NCBI GenBank assembly: GCA_018900995.1
Contig: JAHIFH010000024.1
Span: forward strand, 1-10,198
Source of the DNA: Patescibacteria group bacterium
Lineage (GTDB): Bacteria; Patescibacteriota; Microgenomatia; PFEM01; JAHIFH01
Length of the DNA stretch: 10,198 bases
Reading direction: 5' to 3'
This document shows positions 1 through 5,522 of the stretch, in pieces. The position numbers were made by a program, and so were the translations under genes. Every line of letters begins with the position of its first letter. Within the stretch, counting starts at the first letter, position 1. The notes below the pieces were generated by a model. It ran no database searches. It was given only the letters and a program-made list of their open reading frames with translations, and was not told the origin of the DNA.

Positions 1-99
1 AAAGCCAGCTTATTAACTCGTGATCCCCGAATGAAAGAGCGCCGCAAAGCGGGCTTAGCCCAAAAAGCAAGGGCAAAAAAGCAATCTCCGAAGAGATAA
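1..99 (+). CDS. rpsI: 30S ribosomal protein S9, C-terminal end (partial)
   Basis: Frame 1 is open from the window edge to TAA at 97-99 and encodes 32 residues. They contain LLTRDPRMKERRKAGL and end in SPKR. This matches the well-known S9 tail, in which a TRDxRxxERKKxGLxKAR segment is followed by a terminal SKR that reaches the P-site tRNA in the small subunit. The rest of the gene lies outside the window, so length and start cannot be judged. The next gene starts only 6 bases after this stop, so the two may be co-transcribed. Recognition rests on the tail motif alone, but that motif is distinctive. Confidence 0.9.
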   Translation, partial: KASLLTRDPRMKERRKAGLAQKARAKKQSPKR

Positions 100-105
100 T
101 TTTTT

Positions 106-1281
106 ATGAAGAAATTAGCAATTTTTTTTATTTTTCTATTTGGTCTTTTTTTGTTGCCTCGCCAGGCAGCGGCCGATGAATCAACATGCGTAGTTTACTT
201 TACTGGTATTGGTTGTCCCCATTGCGCCAAAGTTGACCCAGTTTTTCTTGAACAACTACCGGAAAAATACCCTGGCTTAGTTATTATTGAATATGAAATT
301 TATCAAGAACGAGAAAATGCCCCTCTGCTTTATGAATACAATTCGGTTTATGGCTCCGGTTTAAGTATTCCTCTTGTGATTTTTGGCGAGGATGATTTTC
401 TTATTGGTGACACCCCGATTTTGAAAAATATTGAGGGAAAACTTGAAGAAGAAAAGGGGAATCCTTGTTCCTTGATTGATGGCTCTTCGGTTAATTTCGA
501 AGAGCTTGATGTTTCCACTTTACCAGGGAAACCAAAAGTTTTGCCCGAGGGTGTAGAGCCCCAAAAATCCGGAGAAATAGTTCAAGGAGAACTTACCCTG
601 CCTAAAGTTGTCTCATTAGCAGCTGTTGATGCTATTAATCCCTGCGCTTTGGCGGTTTTAACGATGATGCTTTTTGCCATCTTGGCTTTTGCCCCGAAGA
701 AACGCCACAATATTTTATTAGCCGGTTTAGCTTTTACTACTTCTGTTTTTGTGATGTATTTCTTTTACGGCTTGGTGATTATCCGTTTCTTTCAATTAAT
801 TCAAGCTTTAACTAGTATTAAGCTTTGGCTTTATAAAGCCCTGGGATTGGCGGCAATTATTTTGGGAATTTTAAATCTTAGAGATTTTATTCGCTACAAA
901 CCCGGTGGATTTCTGACTGAGATGCCGATGTTTTTGCGACCTAAAGTACAGAATTTAATGTTTAAAGTCACCAGTCCAAAGGGCGCTTTTGTGGTTGGCG
1001 CTTTGGTGACTCTTTTTTTATTGCCCTGCACCATTGGTCCTTATATCATTTGTGGTGGAATTTTGTGTTCTCTTGATTTAATGGAAACTATTCCTTGGTT
1101 ATTGCTTTATAACTTGATTTTCATTCTGCCGATGTTGGCTATCACTGTTGCTTGTTACATTGGCTTTACCACAGTGGAAAGTGTATCTGAATGGAAGGAA
1201 GAAAACATTAAATATTTTCATTTGGCGGCGGGAGTGATTATTTTGGTTTTAGGAATAGCAATAGTTTTGGGTTGGGTTTAA
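106..1281 (+). CDS. Thioredoxin-like domain fused to CcdA/DsbD-type membrane domain
   Basis: Protein of 391 residues. Residues 1-23 look like a signal peptide (KK, hydrophobic core, then AAA-DE). Residues 25-125 resemble a thioredoxin fold with a CPHC active site (37-40) and a probable cis-proline at I88-P89. After a linker, residues 165-391 contain about six hydrophobic segments. These carry two motif cysteines, NPC (178-180) and LPC (306-308), as in CcdA/DsbD transmembrane electron carriers, which pass reducing power across the membrane to extracytoplasmic thioredoxin-like partners. I infer a self-contained thiol-disulfide relay with the thioredoxin part outside the membrane. The start at 106 is the first ATG after the rpsI stop and gives a good signal peptide; only a weak purine-rich stretch (91-96) precedes it. 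The stop overlaps the stop of the convergent cupin frame. The fold assignment is fairly secure; the physiological partner is unknown. Confidence 0.8.
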   Translation: MKKLAIFFIFLFGLFLLPRQAAADESTCVVYFTGIGCPHCAKVDPVFLEQLPEKYPGLVIIEYEIYQERENAPLLYEYNSVYGSGLSIPLVIFGEDDFLIGDTPILKNIEGKLEEEKGNPCSLIDGSSVNFEELDVSTLPGKPKVLPEGVEPQKSGEIVQGELTLPKVVSLAAVDAINPCALAVLTMMLFAILAFAPKKRHNILLAGLAFTTSVFVMYFFYGLVIIRFFQLIQALTSIKLWLYKALGLAAIILGILNLRDFIRYKPGGFLTEMPMFLRPKVQNLMFKVTSPKGAFVVGALVTLFLLPCTIGPYIICGGILCSLDLMETIPWLLLYNLIFILPMLAITVACYIGFTTVESVSEWKEENIKYFHLAAGVIILVLGIAIVLGWV

Positions 1282-1625
1282 ACAGTTACTTTATCGTCTT
1301 TCTTTTTAACCATGCAGATGGTTAAAACAGAAAAAGGCATCTCTAAAACCTTCTTCACGTAGTGTTTTTCGCCTGGCTCAACCATGACAAGATGGTTTTT
1401 ATCTAAGGTGATATCTTTTCCCTCGATTTCAATAATGGCTTTACCATTAATAGTGAGATAGAACTCATGTCTTTCTTTATGAAAGTGTTTAGTATCTTTG
1501 CTTTTTGAGATATTATTTTTATCAATTGTGGTAAGGGAAACACCGATAGGAATTTCTCCATAATCACCAAAATAAAAATCGCCAAAACCGCGGAGTTTTT
1601 TATCTTTTCGTGGGTAAATTTTGAT
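1278..1625 (-). CDS. Small cupin-domain protein with no canonical start codon
   Basis: This minus-strand frame reads about 115 residues to TAA (1278-1280) and has a complete cupin signature. Motif 1 is HFH, four residues, E, six residues, G (H47, H49, E54, G61, counting ATC 1623-1625 as residue 1). Motif 2 is EPGEKH (residues 83-88). Single-domain cupins bind a metal through these His/Glu residues and serve as isomerases, epimerases, dioxygenases or sugar-binding proteins; I cannot choose among them. The frame has no ATG, GTG or TTG before the conserved region. The likeliest beginnings are ATC (1623-1625), which gives the natural-looking N-terminus M-KIYPRKDKK, or ATT (1617-1619). Upstream the open frame runs straight into the tRNA-Pro gene, whose 3' end is 5 bases before the ATC. 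It may be expressed from the tRNA transcript, be a gene with a damaged start, or contain a sequence error. It is convergent with the thioredoxin/CcdA gene, with overlapping stops. Confidence 0.65.
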   Translation of the reverse strand: MKIYPRKDKKLRGFGDFYFGDYGEIPIGVSLTTIDKNNISKSKDTKHFHKERHEFYLTINGKAIIEIEGKDITLDKNHLVMVEPGEKHYVKKVLEMPFSVLTICMVKKKDDKVTV

Positions 1626-1630
1626 TTCTG

Positions 1631-1704
1631 TCGGAGCGGCCGGACTCGAACCGGCGACCCCCAGTACCCCATACTGGTGCGCTAGCCAACTGCGCCACGC
1701 TCCG
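1631..1704 (-). tRNA. tRNA-Pro (anticodon GGG)
   Basis: The minus strand folds into a full cloverleaf. The acceptor stem is CGGAGCG/CGCTCCG and begins with the C1-G72 pair typical of bacterial tRNA-Pro. The D stem is GCGC/GCGC, and the anticodon stem CCAGT/ACTGG encloses the loop ATGGGGT, giving anticodon GGG. The T arm is GCCGG-TTCGAGT-CCGGC and the discriminator base is A. CCA is not encoded: the bases after the discriminator are CAGAA. There is no long variable arm and no intron. GGG reads CCC/CCU proline codons. A candidate promoter lies just upstream and the cupin frame just downstream. Confidence 0.96.
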
Positions 1705-1750
1705 TCCTTCGATAAACTCAGGATAAATCTCTCGACAAGCTCGAGACAAG
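1705..1750. repeat. Two imperfect inverted repeats of interspersed-repeat type
   Basis: Two adjacent dyads are visible: TCCTTCGATAAACTCAGGA (1705-1723) and TCTCGA-CAAGC-TCGAGA (1730-1746, a 6-bp stem with a 5-base loop). The two look like degenerate relatives of one unit of the form TTCGAyAArCTC. I infer an interspersed repeat family of the genome, but only these two copies are in view. Confidence 0.45.
1720..1749 (-). promoter_or_regulatory. Candidate promoter of tRNA-Pro
   Basis: On the minus strand TTGTCT (1749-1744) and TATCCT (1725-1720) are separated by 18 bases. This would start transcription about 9 bases before the mature tRNA 5' end. TATCCT is the same -10 hexamer seen in the strong HU promoter at 5183-5188. 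The boxes fall inside a hairpin-forming segment described separately. Confidence 0.45.
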
Positions 1751-1759
1751 TTTTTCTAG

Positions 1760-1787
1760 TTGCATTTTATCACATTTTGTGTAAAAA
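1760..1787 (+). promoter_or_regulatory. Candidate recA promoter with overlapping dyad
   Basis: TTGCAT (1760-1765) is followed after 16 bases by TAAAAA (1782-1787), placing the start of transcription close to the ATG at 1798. The spacer and -10 form an imperfect dyad: TTTTA (1765-1769) and CACA (1771-1774) mirror TGTG (1778-1781) and TAAAA (1782-1786), with one unpaired T. It could be an operator. No Shine-Dalgarno site precedes recA. Confidence 0.35.
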
Positions 1788-1797
1788 TTTAATGGGC

Positions 1798-2877
1798 ATG
1801 GCAAGAAAGAAGAAAACTCCCAAAAAACCAGTTGTCAAAAAAGAAACTTCCAGCAAAAAAGCCCAAGCCGTCAGGATGGCAATGGAACAGATTGAAAAGC
1901 AATATGGTAAAGGTGCCATCATGAAATTAGGGGAAAAGCCTGAAGTTAGGAGAGTCAATACTGTTCCCACTGGCTCAATTGCCCTTGATATTGCTCTTGG
2001 GGTTGGTGGTTTTCCTCGGGGTCGAGTGGTAGAAATTTATGGACCCGAAGCTTCTGGAAAAACCACTTTAGCTCTTCATGTTATTGCCGAAGTTCAAAAA
2101 ATGGGAGGAACAGCCGCTTTTGTTGATGCCGAACACGGTATGGATCCGGCCCGGGCAGAATCAATTGGAGTTAATTTGGATGAACTTCTTATTTCTCAAC
2201 CAGACACTGGTGAACAAGCATTAGAAATCGTAGAAACACTAGTTCGCTCTGGAGCCGTTGATGTGGTCGCCATTGACTCCGTGGCCGCTCTTGTTCCTCG
2301 AGCAGAAATTGAAGGGGAAATGGGCGATGCCATGATTGGTGTTCAAGCAAGATTAATGTCTCAAGCTCTAAGAAAATTAACGGCTGCGATTTCCAAATCA
2401 AAAACAGTAGTTATCTTTACCAACCAAATCCGTCACAGAATTGGAATAATGTTTGGTAATCCGGAAACAACCCCTGGTGGTTTGGCTTTGAAGTTCTATT
2501 CTTCGGTCCGCCTTGATTTAAGAAAAATTGGCACCATTAAGGAAGGGGAAATAGTGATTGGCTCTCGCCACCGGGCACGGGTGGTGAAGAACAAAGTAGC
2601 GCCACCTTTTCGAACGGCTGAATTTGACATTATGAACGTTGGGGGTATTTCTCAATCAGGAAATCTAGTTGATGTTGGGGTTGAATTTGGGATTATTGAG
2701 AAATCAGGTGCCTTTTTCAAATTTGGGAAAACAATGATTGGTCAAGGACGAGAAACAGCCAAAGTTTATTTAGAAGAACATCCCAAAATTGCCAAGCAAA
2801 TTGAAACAGAAATTTGGAAAGGAGTTAAAGCAGGTAAGATTGATTTGGGAAGAGAGATTGGGGAAGTTAAGAAGTAG
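1798..2877 (+). CDS. recA: Recombinase RecA
   Basis: Protein of 359 residues when started at ATG 1798 (MARKKK); ATG 1792 would add two residues. The open frame extends further upstream only across the antisense of the tRNA, so longer starts are rejected. RecA polymerises on single-stranded DNA, hydrolyses ATP, catalyses strand exchange and, where LexA exists, triggers its cleavage. Visible landmarks are Walker A GPEASGKTT (82-90), VDAEH (109-113), Walker B VVAIDS (156-161), the L1 region after EIEGEMGD (171-178), TNQIR (208-212), the L2 segment FGNPETTPGG (219-228), and KNKVAPPF (264-271) with the conserved lysine pair. The first 21 residues are unusually lysine-rich, and the C-terminus ends in basic residues without the acidic tail of E. 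coli RecA. recX follows after a terminator. The translation start has no Shine-Dalgarno site. Confidence 0.97.
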   Translation: MARKKKTPKKPVVKKETSSKKAQAVRMAMEQIEKQYGKGAIMKLGEKPEVRRVNTVPTGSIALDIALGVGGFPRGRVVEIYGPEASGKTTLALHVIAEVQKMGGTAAFVDAEHGMDPARAESIGVNLDELLISQPDTGEQALEIVETLVRSGAVDVVAIDSVAALVPRAEIEGEMGDAMIGVQARLMSQALRKLTAAISKSKTVVIFTNQIRHRIGIMFGNPETTPGGLALKFYSSVRLDLRKIGTIKEGEIVIGSRHRARVVKNKVAPPFRTAEFDIMNVGGISQSGNLVDVGVEFGIIEKSGAFFKFGKTMIGQGRETAKVYLEEHPKIAKQIETEIWKGVKAGKIDLGREIGEVKK

Positions 2878-2905
2878 ATATTAGATTCTAGAGATTAGAT
2901 ATTAG

Positions 2906-2926
2906 TCCGCCTTAGGCGGATTTTTT
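2906..2926 (+). terminator. Rho-independent terminator after recA
   Basis: TCCGCC-TTA-GGCGGA (2906-2920) forms a perfect 6-bp GC-rich stem with a 3-base loop, directly followed by six T (2921-2926). It lies 28 bases past the recA stop. The stretch before it carries the decamer TAGATATTAG twice (2875-2884 and 2896-2905). Confidence 0.8.
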
Positions 2927-2943
2927 GGTATCATACTGGTGAG
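2927..2943 (+). promoter_or_regulatory. Candidate extended -10 promoter of recX
   Basis: TG-G-TATCAT (2926-2934) fits an extended -10 element (TGnTATnnT) with no recognisable -35. Transcription would begin around 2941, leaving about three bases before the ATG at 2944. GGTGAG (2938-2943) touches the ATG and is too close to act as a normal Shine-Dalgarno site. Confidence 0.4.
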
Positions 2944-3570
2944 ATGGCAAAGATAACTAGAATCAAAGCCCAAAAAAATAAAAAGCGAGTTAATATTTAT
3001 CTTGATGGTAAGTTTGCTTTTGGTCTGGATGCAGATAATTTTTTGAAGGCTGGTTTAAAAGTTGGTCAAAATTTAACTCAAAAGCAAATTGATGATTTAG
3101 TTTTTAAAAACGAATTTCAAAAACTTCTTAATCGAGCTCTTCGTTTAATTTCCCGCCGCCCGCGTTCAGAAAAAGAAATCCACGATTATCTTAGAAGGAA
3201 AAAATCGCCGCCAGAGCTGATTGAGAAGGTCATTAAAAAGTTAAAACAATTAAAACAAGTCAACGATTTGGAATTTGCTCGTTGGTGGGTAGAACAGCGC
3301 TCAACTTTTCGTCCTAGAGGTAAATTTGGTTTGAAGATGGAATTAAGGCAGAAGGGTGTGAATGAAAAAATAATTAAGCAAGTGATTGATGAAAAAGTTA
3401 AGGAGCTACCTTTGGCTCAAAAGTTGGCTCAAAAGAAATTTAAGACTTATAAGAACCTGCCCAGAGAAGAACGGTACCAAAAAATGTCTGCCTTTTTGGC
3501 TCGGCGCGGTTTTTCTTGGGAGATAATTAAAGAGGTGGTTGGCGCGTTGAACGCGCCAAAACCCCGTTAG
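2944..3570 (+). CDS. recX: Regulatory protein RecX
   Basis: Protein of 208 residues. RecX binds the RecA filament and limits its extension and activity; its genes commonly sit beside recA, as here. The sequence is built of tandem three-helix repeats, as expected. Residues 48-100 contain the signature AxRLISRRPRSEKEIHDYLRRK, followed by a run ending VNDLEFARWWVEQRS and the typical RPRGKFGLKMELRQKGV, then a third repeat ending RRGFSWEIIKEVV. The N-terminal region (ITRIKAQKNKKRVNIYLDGKF) is a beta-rich extension also common in the family. The last codons (VGALNAPKPR) are encoded by two tandem palindromes, and the TAG stop falls in the loop of the second. An extended -10 promoter lies in the gap after the recA terminator, so it may be transcribed separately from recA. 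Confidence 0.92.
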   Translation: MAKITRIKAQKNKKRVNIYLDGKFAFGLDADNFLKAGLKVGQNLTQKQIDDLVFKNEFQKLLNRALRLISRRPRSEKEIHDYLRRKKSPPELIEKVIKKLKQLKQVNDLEFARWWVEQRSTFRPRGKFGLKMELRQKGVNEKIIKQVIDEKVKELPLAQKLAQKKFKTYKNLPREERYQKMSAFLARRGFSWEIIKEVVGALNAPKPR

Positions 3571-3589
3571 ACGGGGTTGCTAAATTTTT
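3541..3589. terminator. Tandem palindromes at the recX end, possible terminator
   Basis: GGCGCGT-TGA-ACGCGCC (3541-3557) is a 7-bp stem with a 3-base loop. AACCCCGT-TAG-ACGGGGTT (3560-3578) is an 8-bp stem whose loop is the recX stop codon. Five T (3585-3589) follow after six bases, which is too far for an ideal intrinsic terminator, so terminator activity is uncertain. The hairpins belong to the palindrome family reported in the findings. Confidence 0.5.
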
Positions 3590-3623
3590 GAAAGAGTGAT
3601 AGAATTAGATTGTTGAAATTAGT

Positions 3624-3629
3624 TAATAT
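3624..3629 (+). promoter_or_regulatory. Candidate -10 box for the rny leader
   Basis: TAATAT lies 5 bases upstream of the first helix of the leader RNA, so initiation would fall near 3636. No good -35 is visible 17 bases upstream, and the area is AT-rich, so the call is weak and rests mainly on its fit with the RNA fold. Confidence 0.3.
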
Positions 3630-3634
3630 TTAAT

Positions 3635-3775
3635 TTTTGGCGAAGTTGGTTTTACGAATTATGGCTTCCAAAATTCAATGTAGAGTAAAGACTGCATTTG
3701 TTTAAACCACCAATCCCTGGTGGTTGATTTCCGTTTGCCATAACTAAACCATAAGCTATACGCTATTCGCCAAAA
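3635..3775 (+). ncRNA. Candidate structured leader RNA upstream of rny
   Basis: No coding region lies between recX and rny, but the stretch folds into nested helices by hand pairing. P1 is 10 perfect pairs, TTTTGGCGAA (3635-3644) with TTCGCCAAAA (3766-3775). P2a is GGTTT (3648-3652) with AAACC (3746-3750). P2b is TTATGGC (3659-3665) with GCCATAA (3737-3743). P3 is AATGTAG (3677-3683) with CTGCATT (3692-3698), including one G-U pair. P4 is AACCACCA (3705-3712) with TGGTGGTT (3718-3725). P3 and P4 sit side by side inside P2. P1 ends 8 bases before the AGGAGGT of rny, and a TAATAT box (3624-3629) would start the transcript right at P1. It resembles no riboswitch class I recognise. It could be a cis-regulatory leader of rny or a separate small RNA. 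Confidence 0.55.
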
Positions 3776-3793
3776 TGCTAGATAGGAGGTTCT

Positions 3794-5131
3794 ATGGGAC
3801 TTTTGGATGCATTACTAACCGACAAAAAAGTAACCGCGAGTAAAAAAATCGCCAAAGAATTAGCTGCCAAGGTGGCGGAAATTGAGCGGTGTGAAGGCGC
3901 TTTAGAAGAAAAAGAAAAGCAGCTGGATAAACGGGAGGAAGGATTAAATAAAAAATTGACTGAGGTTGATGAGATTAGGAAAAAAGAGATTACTAAGTTA
4001 GAGAAGATTGCTAGATTGACTCGGGAGGAAGCGAAGAAACTTCTTATTGAGGCAACGGAGAAACATTTAGCTGAAGATCTTGCCCGAAAAATTAAAGAGG
4101 CTGAAGAAGAGATTGAAGAAAAAACTGAAGAAAAAGCCAAAGAGTTACTTATCGAAGCCATGCAACATGGAGCGACTGACTATGTGGCGGAGTATACTGT
4201 CTCTTCAATCCAACTTCCCAGCGAGGAGCTAAAAGGTCGAGTCATTGGTCGGGAAGGCAGAAATATTCGTGCCTTTGAGCAAGCCACCGGGGTAGAGATT
4301 GAATTAGGTGATACTAATGATATTATCATTTCCTCTTTTGACCCCGTTCGTCGAGAAGTGGCTAAAAGAGCCCTGCAAGGACTGATTCGTGACCGAAGAA
4401 TTCAACCCACTAGAATTAAAGAAGTAGTTGAGCAAACCCAAAAAGAAGTGGGCAAAATAATGTTTGAAGAAGGTAAAAAGCTTTGTCATTCTCTTAAAGT
4501 TTACCGACTTCATCCCGAATTAATTAAGTTGCTAGGGCGTTTTAAATTTAGATTTTCTTATGGTCAAAATATGATTGCTCATACTCTTGAAGAAACCAAG
4601 ATTGGTGTTCAAATTGCTCACGAGGTGGGGGCTGATGTTAATGTTGTTCGTCTTGGTTGCTTACTCCACGACATCGGTAAAGTGGTTACTGAAGAAGAAG
4701 GCACCCATGTTCAGTTAGGGGTTGATTTAGCGAAAAAATATCAATTACCTAAAGAGGTGATTAATTGTATTGCTGAGCATCACGAGGATAAGCCTTTTTC
4801 TTCGGCTGAGTCGCGGATTATTTGGATTGCTGATGCTATTTCTGGCTCCCGACCCGGCGCCCGGTACGAAGCTCATGAAGAATATGTCAAGCGGATGGAG
4901 GAGATTGAGGAGATTGCTAATAAGTTTAAGGGAGTTGAAGAAGCCTTTGCTTATCAAGCTGGCAGGGATGTCCGGGTGATGGTTAAGCCCGAAGAAGTTT
5001 CTGATGATGAGTTGGTGGTTTTGGCAAACAAAATCGCTGAAGAATTGGAAGAAAAAGTTACCTACGCCGGCCAGATTAAAGTGACTTGTATCAGAGAAAC
5101 AGCTGCTAGCGAGACCACTAAAGCGAAATAA
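3794..5131 (+). CDS. rny: Ribonuclease Y without membrane anchor
   Basis: Protein of 445 residues. RNase Y is a metal-dependent endoribonuclease that starts mRNA decay in many bacteria. Residues 15-120 are a charged coiled coil. A KH domain follows, with its GxxG loop in VIGREGRNI (150-158), then an HD domain with H263, HDIGK (292-296), H305, the HH pair (329-330) and D347. The C-terminus has the family ending AGQIKVTCIRET. The usual protein is about 510-520 residues, with a transmembrane helix at the N-terminus. Here the helix is absent: the protein opens directly on MGLLDALLTDKK, and an in-frame TAG (3779-3781) precedes the start, so it cannot be extended. AGGAGGT (3784-3790) supports the ATG. 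A structured leader lies upstream. The enzyme is presumably cytosolic or tethered by another partner. Confidence 0.93.
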   Translation: MGLLDALLTDKKVTASKKIAKELAAKVAEIERCEGALEEKEKQLDKREEGLNKKLTEVDEIRKKEITKLEKIARLTREEAKKLLIEATEKHLAEDLARKIKEAEEEIEEKTEEKAKELLIEAMQHGATDYVAEYTVSSIQLPSEELKGRVIGREGRNIRAFEQATGVEIELGDTNDIIISSFDPVRREVAKRALQGLIRDRRIQPTRIKEVVEQTQKEVGKIMFEEGKKLCHSLKVYRLHPELIKLLGRFKFRFSYGQNMIAHTLEETKIGVQIAHEVGADVNVVRLGCLLHDIGKVVTEEEGTHVQLGVDLAKKYQLPKEVINCIAEHHEDKPFSSAESRIIWIADAISGSRPGARYEAHEEYVKRMEEIEEIANKFKGVEEAFAYQAGRDVRVMVKPEEVSDDELVVLANKIAEELEEKVTYAGQIKVTCIRETAASETTKAK

Positions 5132-5159
5132 GACTTTTCTCAAAAAAGACGGAATTAGC

Positions 5160-5188
5160 TTGACAAATTCTTCTTTTTAAGTTATCCT
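5160..5188 (+). promoter_or_regulatory. Strong promoter of the HU gene
   Basis: A perfect -35 TTGACA (5160-5165) is followed at the ideal 17-base spacing by TATCCT (5183-5188). Transcription would start near 5195, giving a leader of about 45 bases that contains a hairpin and a strong Shine-Dalgarno site. This is the best sigma-70-type promoter in the window. Confidence 0.75.
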
Positions 5189-5207
5189 CTGCTAAAGTCT
5201 CCTGCTC

Positions 5208-5224
5208 ATCGCGTCAAACGCGAT
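5208..5224 (+). promoter_or_regulatory. Hairpin in the HU mRNA leader
   Basis: ATCGCGT-CAA-ACGCGAT is a perfect 7-bp stem with a 3-base loop, two bases before the AAGGAGGTGA Shine-Dalgarno site (5227-5236). There is no T-run, so it is not a terminator. It may protect the 5' end of the mRNA or tune ribosome access. The stem is identical to the one at 8169-8185; only the loop differs. Confidence 0.6.
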
Positions 5225-5240
5225 AGAAGGAGGTGAATTC

Positions 5241-5513
5241 ATGACTAAGAAACAAGTTGTTTCTTTAGTGGCAACTAAAGCCCATTTGACTAAGAAAGCT
5301 TCGCGGGAAGCGATTGACACTTTTCTTGGCGAAATCGCCAATGCTTTGAAAAAAGGTGATAAAGTTGTTCTTTCTGGTTTTGGCACTTTCCGGGTAACTA
5401 AGGTTAAAGAAAAGCCAGTTATTATTCCCGGCACTAACGAAAAGAAAATGGTTAAAAGCCACCGCGCCCCAAGATTTTCTCCGGGCAAGCCACTCAAGAA
5501 AGCAGTGAGGTAA
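5241..5513 (+). CDS. HU-family DNA-binding protein
   Basis: Protein of 90 residues, the standard HU/IHF length. HU dimers bend and compact DNA without strong sequence preference. It starts MTKKQVVSLVATKAHLTKKA, the typical helix-turn-helix dimerisation part, and carries the hallmark GFGTF (46-50). P63, in IIPGTNEK, sits at the position of the intercalating arm proline of HU, and the end RAPRFSPGKPLKKAV matches the family. The arm lacks the usual RNP triplet, and the protein is very basic. It has the strongest expression signals in the window: a TTGACA-17-TATCCT promoter, a leader hairpin, and AAGGAGGTGA four bases before the ATG. It ends nine bases from the convergent pseudokinase-like gene, with no clear terminator between them. 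HU or an HU-like paralogue cannot be separated by sequence alone. Confidence 0.93.
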   Translation: MTKKQVVSLVATKAHLTKKASREAIDTFLGEIANALKKGDKVVLSGFGTFRVTKVKEKPVIIPGTNEKKMVKSHRAPRFSPGKPLKKAVR

Positions 5514-5522
5514 AATCTGAGC

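Noticed and set aside
1403..1672. Minus-strand 89-residue frame beginning inside the tRNA
   Set aside because: It starts within the tRNA anticodon arm and overlaps the cupin frame, which has clear HxH/E/G motifs in another register.
1621..1797. N-terminal extension of the recA frame up to ATG 1621
   Set aside because: The added residues are the antisense translation of tRNA-Pro and the repeat beside it. RecA homology begins after ATG 1798, and a promoter-like sequence lies in between.
3541..3578. CRISPR-like repeats
   Set aside because: The palindromes are adjacent and differ in sequence, and there is no regular repeat-spacer pattern or cas gene.
3635..3775. Known RNA classes (tmRNA, 6S, SRP, RNase P, common riboswitches)
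   Set aside because: I looked for their diagnostic core motifs (for example the SRP tetraloop region, the TPP and cobalamin boxes) and saw none; size and helix layout also do not match.
3778..4161. Serine-rich 127-residue minus frame opposite rny
   Set aside because: It is the antisense of the lysine/glutamate-rich coiled coil of RNase Y, so the composition is an artefact.
4745..5143. Minus and alternative-frame ORFs within the HD domain of rny
   Set aside because: They overlap a fully supported gene, have no family motif and no start signals.
5192..5497. Minus frame opposite HU
   Set aside because: Shadow of a well-supported HU gene with its own promoter and Shine-Dalgarno site.
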